12,261 nt of DNA from Planctomycetota bacterium. GTDB lineage: Bacteria; Planctomycetota; Phycisphaerae; FEN-1346. Every line of letters begins with the position of its first letter. Positions within the stretch are counted from its first letter, which is position 1. The stretch is from assembly GCA_026386995.1 (NCBI GenBank), contig JAPLMO010000303.1, positions 1-12,261 of the forward strand, in the 5' to 3' direction. Position numbers and translations under genes: made by a program. Of the stretch, positions 7,323 to 12,261 are shown piece after piece. The notes under the pieces are model-generated. The model worked only from the letters and a program-made list of their open reading frames with translations, had not been told where the DNA came from and searched no databases.

Positions 7323-7351
7323 ATTTTAGCACTCCCGCGCCAAGGGGGCAA
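7323..7351 (-). promoter_or_regulatory. Promoter of the metallophosphoesterase gene
   Basis: On the minus strand TTGCCC (7351-7346) and TAAAAT (7328-7323) are 17 bases apart, and TGC directly before the -10 makes it an extended -10 (TGCTAAAAT). Transcription would start near 7316, about 40 bases before GTG 7273, which supports that start codon. It diverges from the promoter at 7380-7408. Confidence 0.6.
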
Positions 7352-7379
7352 TGAGGATACCGATTGCTGAACGTCAGGG

Positions 7380-7408
7380 TGGACACAAACAGTGGGCGGC
7401 AGTATAAT
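7380..7408 (+). promoter_or_regulatory. Near-consensus promoter of the MttB-BCCT-PLP operon
   Basis: TGGACA (7380-7385) and a perfect TATAAT (7403-7408) are separated by 17 bases. The predicted start is about 7414-7416, giving a leader of about 58 bases before ATG 7473. This is one of the two strongest sigma70-like promoters in the window, so the operon may be well expressed unless repressed. Confidence 0.75.
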
Positions 7409-7415
7409 TCCCGCC

Positions 7416-7439
7416 TTGCCCGGCGGTGCAGCCGGGCAA
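7416..7439 (+). promoter_or_regulatory. Hairpin at the 5' end of the operon leader
   Basis: TTGCCCGG (7416-7423) and CCGGGCAA (7432-7439) form a perfect 8-base stem with the loop CGGTGCAG. It begins within a base or two of the predicted transcription start. A second weak stem, CTGGG (7446-7450) with CCCGG (7455-7459), follows before the AGGAA ribosome site at 7465-7469. The hairpin could protect the 5' end of the message or be a repressor site; no known riboswitch is recognisable. Confidence 0.5.
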
Positions 7440-7472
7440 AGTTATCTGGGAAATCCCGGGAATCAGGAATTC

Positions 7473-9044
7473 ATGAGCCTAAAGTTGCTTTCCGCTGAAG
7501 CCGTCGGCCGGATTCATGAGGCCACCCTCGACATTCTGGAAAACAACGGAGTATGGTTCTCCGACAGTCCGGAAGCCATCACGCTGTTTCGGGAGAACGG
7601 GTGCCGGATCGACGGCGGCAGGGTCCGGATCCCGCAAAAACTCTTTGAAGCCTGCGTCAAAACGATTCCCGACCGCAATCAATTGAAGATCTGCGTCGCC
7701 AAGTTGGGAATGTCGGAACCGCTGGGGTTGAAGCAGGGCGAATCGCACGTGGGGCTTATCGGCAATCCATATTACCTGTACGATCATGAGGCGGGGGCGC
7801 GCGATCTGGTCGAGTCGGACGGCGACGATAAATTCCTGATGATGGACAGCCTGGCGAACCTGAAATACGACTGCTGTTGCCTTATTACCGCGCTGCAGCG
7901 CAGTGCCAACGCCGTTTTCCCCGACTACAATGCGGCCGAGGTCTGCGTGGACTATCTGCGGCAACGGGTGCGCAGCCGGCCGCGCCGGCGGATCAAGAAA
8001 CCGGCGATCCATTCCAACATCATCCATGGGAGGGACACCAATTCGATCGTTCACAGTCCGCGGATGTACAAACCCCTGGAAAAGATGGAACTGCTGCGCC
8101 ATGCGATCGTTGCCGGGCCGGGCGAGACCGCCGAACTCCTGGCGCAGGATACGCCGCTCATCTGGTGCAACCCGATCAGTCCGCTGCAATATCACCCGGA
8201 CCAGGTGCGGGCCATCATGCAGGGCATCAAAGACTTCGGAAAATCGTGTTTTGTCATGTTCTCTCCCGAAGTGCTGATCGGGGCGACCGGGCCGGTGACG
8301 CTGGAGGCCTCGCTGGTCCAGCATAACGCCGAAGTCATGAGCGGAATCATATTGACCCAGTTGTGCGCGCCCGGCACGGCGGCCGTCTACGGGTCCGTCT
8401 CCGGAGTGATGGATTTGCGGGTGGGCGACATCGCCCTCGGCAATTTCGAGTCCATTGCCTTCAACGCGGGCGTCGTTCAACTGGCCGACTACTACGGGCT
8501 GCCGTCGCGCATTCAGGCCGGCAACACCAATGCCCGAAAAGTCGGCGTGCGGTCCGCCGTCGAAACCGCCTGGGGGTTGCAGATGATCATGGCGGCCGGC
8601 GCCAACCTGGTCCACACCGGATTGTTGGACGGCACGTTGATGTTGAGCCTGGAACACCTGGTCCTGGTGGACGAGATGGTCAGCCAGATTCGCAGCGGCA
8701 TGAAACTCGGGCTAACCGATGCGGCCCACCTGGCCCTCGACGTCATCATGCAGGAAGGTCACCCGAACACGAATTACGTCAGCCATGATCACACCATGAA
8801 ACACATGAAGGAGTCCGTCTACTACTCCGATTTTTCGGGGCGCGTGCCGCAATCGCATGAAGACTGGTATGCCCTCGCCCATAAGAAGGTCAAAACCCTC
8901 CTGCAACGCGAATATCCGGAAGAAGACAACCGGGTTGTCGCAGAAAGGCTGAAAGCGGTGGAGGCGCGGCTGAAAGCGGACGACCGGACCTGGCGCCGCG
9001 GCGGCGATGACTGGTGGCGTACCTATGTCCAGGATTTGCACTGA
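7473..9044 (+). CDS. MttB-superfamily methyltransferase without pyrrolysine
   Basis: A 523-residue member of the trimethylamine methyltransferase (MttB, COG5598) superfamily. Characterised non-pyrrolysine members (MtgB, MtpB, MtcB) move a methyl group from glycine betaine, proline betaine or carnitine to a corrinoid protein. Evidence is the N-terminal MSLKLLSAEAVGRIHEATLDIL and GATGPVTLEASLVQHNAEVMS (270-290). QLCAPGTAAVYGS (296-308), GLQMIMAAGANLVHTGLLDG (368-387) and LVLVDEM (397-403) also fit. The C-terminal SHDHTMKHMKE (437-447) and GDDWW close the family pattern. No in-frame TAG interrupts the gene. The region where pyrrolysine lies in MttB appears to be around AGNTNARK (349-356), with ordinary residues. 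ATG 7473 follows AGGAA (7465-7469); upstream in-frame codons run through the leader hairpin. No corrinoid protein or MtrH-like acceptor gene is adjacent. The substrate is unknown; onium compounds are inferred from the transporter next to it. Confidence 0.88.
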   Translation: MSLKLLSAEAVGRIHEATLDILENNGVWFSDSPEAITLFRENGCRIDGGRVRIPQKLFEACVKTIPDRNQLKICVAKLGMSEPLGLKQGESHVGLIGNPYYLYDHEAGARDLVESDGDDKFLMMDSLANLKYDCCCLITALQRSANAVFPDYNAAEVCVDYLRQRVRSRPRRRIKKPAIHSNIIHGRDTNSIVHSPRMYKPLEKMELLRHAIVAGPGETAELLAQDTPLIWCNPISPLQYHPDQVRAIMQGIKDFGKSCFVMFSPEVLIGATGPVTLEASLVQHNAEVMSGIILTQLCAPGTAAVYGSVSGVMDLRVGDIALGNFESIAFNAGVVQLADYYGLPSRIQAGNTNARKVGVRSAVETAWGLQMIMAAGANLVHTGLLDGTLMLSLEHLVLVDEMVSQIRSGMKLGLTDAAHLALDVIMQEGHPNTNYVSHDHTMKHMKESVYYSDFSGRVPQSHEDWYALAHKKVKTLLQREYPEEDNRVVAERLKAVEARLKADDRTWRRGGDDWWRTYVQDLH

Positions 9045-9065
9045 CAGATGAAACGAGGCGCGGTC

Positions 9066-10667
9066 ATGGAAGCATCCGGAATCGCTGTGCCGGCAAAAAA
9101 GTTGAAGCCCTGGGTGTTTTTCCCTCCCTTTCTGCTGTTGGCCGCCGCCATCGCCCTCAACTTTCTTGACGGGGACAGGTTTTCCGCAGCCCTGGCCGGC
9201 GTTTATGAGTGGGTGCTGGCCACCTTTGGATGGCTGGTTTCATTGACGGCCTTTGCGGTCGTGGTGGTGTGTGCGCTTATCTATGTGTCGCCGCTGGGGC
9301 GCGTGGTGATCGGCGGGCCGAAAGCCAAGCCCCTGCTCACCCGATGGCAACTGTTTGCGATTGTGCTGACGACCAACATTGCCATTGGCATTCTGTTCTG
9401 GGGGCCGGTCGAACCCCTGTCCTATTTCAGCAAGCCGCCGATCAGCACCGGGATCGCGCCGAACTCGCCGGCGGCGGCGACCTTTGCGATGTCCACGGTT
9501 CTCCTGCATTGGACGTGGACGCCGTATGCCATTGCCTCGCTGATCGGTTTGATGTTTGCGTTCGCCTTCTACAACATGAAACGGCCTTTCACCCTGGGCG
9601 CGCCCCTGGCGCCCTTGCTGGGCAAGTACAGCGTCGGGGCCGGCGGACACGCGATTGACGCCCTCTGCCTTTATGCCCTGGTCTTGGGGATGAGCGCATC
9701 GCTGAGCGGGGCCATGATGCTGATTGGCGGCGGGGTCAACCATGTCCTGGGGATTGCCGGGCGGCCGTCCGATATGACCCTGGGGCTGATCGGCGGGGCG
9801 ATTCTCGTTGCCTCCATCCTGGCCGCCATCTCCGGGGTGAAAAAGGGCATTCTGTTTATCGCCAATATCAACACCTTCTTCCTGATGGGGTTGCTGCTGT
9901 TTTTTTTCCTGTTCGGCCCGACCCGATTCATCCTCCAATTCGCCACGGAGGGGCTGGGAAACCTCTTGAGCCACTATTTTGAAAAGGTGCTGTTTACCGG
10001 AGCGGCTCACCAGGACCCCTGGCCCCAGAAGTGGACGGAAATGCAGTTTTCCGGGTGGTGCGCCTGGGCGCCCATCATGAGCGTTTTTCTCGGCCGGATT
10101 ATCTACGGCCATTCCGTGCGAACCTTCCTGATTTTCAATATTCTTCTGCCGGCCTTTTTTACGGGTGTCTGGATGGCCATTTTGTGCGGAGCGTCGCTCC
10201 ACATGGAAATCTTTCAGAACGCCGGCCTGGTCGCCAACTTTGACAAGAACGGCGTGGAAGGCGTGCTGTACGCCTTTATGCAGCATTTCCCCCTGGCCGC
10301 CATCATGGTACCCGTGTTTCTTTTTACGGCGTTCATATCGTTCGTGACCACCGCGGATTCCAACCTTTCCGCGATGAGCGGCATCAGTTCGGCCGGCATT
10401 TCACCCGAGAGCCCCGAATCCAGCATGTTCATCAAAATCGCCTGGGGCGCCACCATCGGAGTCGTGGCCTGGATCATGGCAACCTCGGCCCGCCTGGAGG
10501 GCATTCGAATGCTCTCCAGCCTGGGCGGGTTGCCGGCCCTGTTTCTCTGCGCGGCGGTCATCATTGCGGCTGTCCGGGTGATGTTGAACCCGTACAAGTA
10601 CGATCGTTTCAAGGAAGGGTACGACGCGCAGGGCCGCCCGTTGTACCCCTCAAAGACCGGCACATAA
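9066..10667 (+). CDS. BCCT-family transporter (betaine/carnitine/choline type)
   Basis: A 533-residue integral membrane protein with about twelve hydrophobic helices. BCCT carriers take up quaternary-ammonium or sulfonium compounds with a LeuT-like fold. The family signature NIAIGILFWGPVEPLSYF (104-121) replaces the glycine-rich GMGIG stretch of BetP and ends in the invariant G-x-x-EP. HWTWTPY (148-154) lies in the TM4 aromatic region. WCAWAPIMSVFLGRIIYGHSVRTF (331-354) is the TM8 signature. FVTTADSN (426-433) retains the TT of the sodium-site segment, suggesting sodium coupling, unlike CaiT. Compared with BetP, part of the tryptophan box of TM8 is missing (FSGW in place of WAWW), so the ligand may be unusual. 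ATG 9066 is preferred because CGAGG (9054-9058) is seven bases upstream; ATG 9048 is possible. It begins 21 bases after the methyltransferase stop. The termini are short, without an osmosensing extension. Confidence 0.92.
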   Translation: MEASGIAVPAKKLKPWVFFPPFLLLAAAIALNFLDGDRFSAALAGVYEWVLATFGWLVSLTAFAVVVVCALIYVSPLGRVVIGGPKAKPLLTRWQLFAIVLTTNIAIGILFWGPVEPLSYFSKPPISTGIAPNSPAAATFAMSTVLLHWTWTPYAIASLIGLMFAFAFYNMKRPFTLGAPLAPLLGKYSVGAGGHAIDALCLYALVLGMSASLSGAMMLIGGGVNHVLGIAGRPSDMTLGLIGGAILVASILAAISGVKKGILFIANINTFFLMGLLLFFFLFGPTRFILQFATEGLGNLLSHYFEKVLFTGAAHQDPWPQKWTEMQFSGWCAWAPIMSVFLGRIIYGHSVRTFLIFNILLPAFFTGVWMAILCGASLHMEIFQNAGLVANFDKNGVEGVLYAFMQHFPLAAIMVPVFLFTAFISFVTTADSNLSAMSGISSAGISPESPESSMFIKIAWGATIGVVAWIMATSARLEGIRMLSSLGGLPALFLCAAVIIAAVRVMLNPYKYDRFKEGYDAQGRPLYPSKTGT

Positions 10668-10689
10668 CGGAAGCGAGGACGAGGAACCG

Positions 10690-11928
10690 ATGAAAAAACC
10701 GGACGAGATGATGCGCAATTATCATATCACAACCCGGTGCGTCCATGCCGGGTCGGGCATTGACAAGGAAACTCGCGCCTTGCGCCGGCCCATCACGCTG
10801 GGCAACAGTTACCGGTTGTACGACAGCGTCAAGGAACTGCCGATATCGTTCGACTGGAACAATACCCACCAGTTCAATTATCCGCGTTCGCGGCACCCGA
10901 ACGGCAGATACCTGGAGGAACGCCTGGCGTCGATGGAAGGCGGCGAAGACTGCGTCGTGTTCGCCACCGGCGTGGCGGCCATAACCGGCGCCTTCTTCAC
11001 GTTCCTCAGCGCGGGAGATCACCTCATCTGCTCCAGGATCTGCTATATCGGCGTCCACGAATTCCTGAACAATCACTTTTCGAAGCGCTACGGCGTTCAT
11101 CTTTCTTTCGTGGACACGACCCGCCCCGAAGAGGTCCGGAAGGCCCTTCGGCCGAACACCAAAATGATTCACATCGAGACCCCGGGAAACCCGACGACCC
11201 TTGTCAGCGATATCGGCGCCGTCGCCAGGGTGGCCAGGCGCGCCGGCGTCCTCCTGTCGGTCGACAGCACCTATTCAGGCCTCATCACGCAATCCCCCCT
11301 GACTCTGGGGGCGGACCTGGTGATGCACAGCCTGTCGAAGTACGCAAACGGGCACGGCGACGGACTGGGCGGCGCCGTCATCGGCCGAAATGACTTGATC
11401 ACGCGGATACGCGACGCCGCCAGCATTCACCTCGGGGCGACCCTCAGCCAGTTCAATGCCTGGCTTCTCATGCGGAGCCTGGAAACGCTTCCGCTGCGGA
11501 TGGCGCGGCATTGTGAGAATGCCGTGAAGGTTGCCCGGTTTCTGGAGGCCCATCCGAAAGTCACGTTCGTGCGTTATCCGGGCCTGAAAAGTCATCCGCA
11601 ACACGCGATTGCCAGGAAACAGATGACGGGATTCGGCGGGATGCTCAATTTCGCCCTGAAGACCGGGAAGGAATCGTATTTCAAACTTCTGGAACAACTC
11701 ACGATCATCACGCATGCGGTGTCGCTGGGGCATACCGAAAGCCTGATCATGTTTTATCCCCAGGCGGGGAACCATCCGGCGTTGGGCGTGTTGAATTATC
11801 CCGAAGACCTGGGCGGATGCTTCCTGCGGATGAGCGTGGGCCTGGAAGACGCCGATGACTTGATTGCGGACTTGAAACAGGCGCTGGAGGCCGTTCCGGT
11901 AAGCCGGAAGAAATCCGCCCGGGGTTAG
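10690..11928 (+). CDS. PLP-dependent Cys/Met metabolism (trans-sulfuration) family enzyme
   Basis: A 412-residue fold-type-I PLP enzyme related to cystathionine gamma-synthase, beta- and gamma-lyases and methionine gamma-lyase. Visible are the phosphate-binding YPR (64-66, counterpart of Y-x-R), GGEDCVVFATGVAAI (84-98) and cofactor-stacking Y119 in CYIG. IHIETPGNPT (160-169), D192 in VDSTYS and the Schiff-base lysine K217 in HSLSKYANGHGD follow. The substrate-carboxylate arginine is R380 in LRMSVGLEDADDLI. The cysteine that follows the Y-G pair in methionine gamma-lyase is glycine (G121), so lyase specificity for methionine is not indicated. An insert at about 41-60 (YRLYDSVKELPISFDWNNTH) precedes the YPR motif. 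The start follows GAGGAA (10681-10686). It lies 22 bases after the transporter, so it is the last gene of the operon and probably acts on the imported compound or its demethylated product; the reaction cannot be assigned. Confidence 0.85.
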   Translation: MKKPDEMMRNYHITTRCVHAGSGIDKETRALRRPITLGNSYRLYDSVKELPISFDWNNTHQFNYPRSRHPNGRYLEERLASMEGGEDCVVFATGVAAITGAFFTFLSAGDHLICSRICYIGVHEFLNNHFSKRYGVHLSFVDTTRPEEVRKALRPNTKMIHIETPGNPTTLVSDIGAVARVARRAGVLLSVDSTYSGLITQSPLTLGADLVMHSLSKYANGHGDGLGGAVIGRNDLITRIRDAASIHLGATLSQFNAWLLMRSLETLPLRMARHCENAVKVARFLEAHPKVTFVRYPGLKSHPQHAIARKQMTGFGGMLNFALKTGKESYFKLLEQLTIITHAVSLGHTESLIMFYPQAGNHPALGVLNYPEDLGGCFLRMSVGLEDADDLIADLKQALEAVPVSRKKSARG

Positions 11929-11961
11929 TTCGCGAGGTCGCCGGCTAAATGTGCCGCGGGG

Positions 11962-12222
11962 GATTATAGCCTTTAGTAGCGAAATGTATCGCGTTCACTT
12001 TAGTGTATACCGGAGGGCAAAAACGGGCACTTTTCGCGCCGCGAAGGCCCGAAAACCCCCTTGGCGCTAGCGCCAAGGCCGTTTTTGCGTCGTTTGGCAA
12101 GATGGGTAAGGCGCTTTTTTACTGGGTTTTGATACTTCACACACGCTTTTGATCGGAACTTGATACCGTTTTGCACCCGCCGAGCGGTTTTGGTCACCTC
12201 CGATTATATACTTTAGTATACC
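11962..12222. repeat. Direct repeats GATTATA-nn-CTTTAGTA and CTTTAGT-TATACC
   Basis: GATTATAGCCTTTAGTA (11962-11978) recurs as GATTATATACTTTAGTA (12202-12218), 240 bases apart. A third related copy, CTTTAGTGTATACC (11998-12011), matches CTTTAGTATACC (12211-12222). All copies have C-TTTA-G at their core; the last forms a perfect TATAC-TTTA-GTATA hairpin. Minus-strand reading gives TATAATC after each TACTAAAG, like a -10 box, but no -35 element is at the right distance. Confidence 0.6.
12059..12086 (+). terminator. Likely terminator of the MttB-BCCT-PLP operon
   Basis: CCTTGGCGCTAGCGCCAAGG (12059-12078) is a perfect 20-base palindrome that can form an 8-base stem with the loop CTAG. It is followed by CCG and five Ts (12082-12086). 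It lies about 130 bases after the last stop codon of the operon. The spacing of three bases between stem and T-run is slightly long. The palindrome could also be a protein-binding site. Confidence 0.5.
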
Positions 12223-12261
12223 CTATCGGGATAGTGAGGATTCTCTGCCGACCCTTCCGGG

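Larger units (their letters stand above)
11929..12261. other. Structured, AT-richer non-coding region after the operon
   Basis: No convincing gene is seen in these 333 bases. The segment is noticeably AT-richer and more repetitive than the rest of the window. It holds direct repeats, a perfect palindrome and a nested inverted repeat, described separately. A 10-base inverted repeat GCAAAAACGG (12017-12026) and CCGTTTTTGC (12079-12088) encloses TTTTCG/CGAAAA (12031-12036, 12050-12055) and the palindrome at 12059-12078. TTGATAC occurs twice between 12127 and 12168. A small transposable element, a regulatory region of a gene beyond the right edge, or both would fit. Confidence 0.6.

Noticed and set aside
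7274..7351. Longer N-terminus of the metallophosphoesterase from TTG 7351
   Set aside because: This start would lie at the promoter -35 position, lacks a ribosome site and puts 26 basic residues before the signal anchor; GTG 7273 has GAGGGG six bases upstream.
7392..7472. Longer N-terminus of the MttB-like protein from GTG 7392
   Set aside because: It lies upstream of the predicted transcription start and is translated from the -10 box and leader hairpin; the family-like N-terminus begins at ATG 7473.
7416..7472. Cobalamin riboswitch in the leader of the MttB operon
   Set aside because: A corrinoid-linked gene made this worth checking, but the leader is only about 58 bases, far too short for the cobalamin aptamer, and no B12-box sequence is visible.
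9240..10286. Long minus-strand reading frame opposite the BCCT transporter
   Set aside because: Shadow frame with a highly polar, unstructured product; the plus strand encodes a clear membrane transporter.
12000..12197. A 65-codon, very basic reading frame on the minus strand starting with GTG after a GGAGGT-like sequence and TATAAT
   Set aside because: The ribosome site overlaps the start codon, the frame crosses the 20-base palindrome and the nested repeats, and the product has no recognisable domain. The coding evidence is too weak; mentioned only as part of the repeat-rich region.

Overview
This 12.3 kb, GC-rich window carries ten convincing protein genes on both strands and several structured intergenic elements. 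It contains no rRNA, tRNA or CRISPR array that I can see. High GC, the style of ClpX and CofH, and a mixture of housekeeping genes with short unrelated transcription units suggest a free-living bacterium. A planctomycete of the Phycisphaerae type is my best guess, but this is inference from general character and no marker gene settles it.

Left part (1-4221, + strand): a palindromic intergenic repeat, then a sigma70-type promoter and cofH (radical SAM half of deazaflavin/F420 chromophore synthesis). A REPIN-like nested palindrome follows, then gpsA (glycerol-3-phosphate dehydrogenase) and a second, GTAG-headed REP-like palindrome. After that come a small one-helix membrane protein with a SHOCT-like tail and clpX (unfoldase of the ClpXP protease). 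Middle (4222-5034, + strand): a clear promoter with a palindrome in its spacer drives a two-gene cassette, a DUF4258-type small protein and an Xre-type HTH protein, which looks like a type II toxin-antitoxin pair. Middle (5050-7273, - strand): a membrane-anchored purple-acid-phosphatase-like metallophosphoesterase, followed by a GNAT acetyltransferase of the short ArgA type, apparently co-transcribed and convergent with the toxin-antitoxin pair.

Right part (7380-11928, + strand): a near-consensus promoter starts a compact three-gene operon with gaps of about 20 bases. It encodes a trimethylamine-methyltransferase (MttB) superfamily protein without pyrrolysine, a BCCT-family transporter with an altered substrate box, and a fold-type-I PLP enzyme of the Cys/Met metabolism (trans-sulfuration) family. 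Together they look like uptake plus catabolism of a methylated onium compound (betaine, carnitine-like or sulfonium). The substrate cannot be read from the sequence, and the corrinoid protein and methyl-acceptor enzyme expected for MttB chemistry are not in the window. This operon is the best candidate for an undescribed system here.

The last 333 bases (11929-12261) hold no convincing gene. They are unlike the rest of the window, with AT-rich direct repeats, a 20-base perfect palindrome followed by a T-run (likely operon terminator) and nested inverted repeats, perhaps a small mobile or regulatory element.
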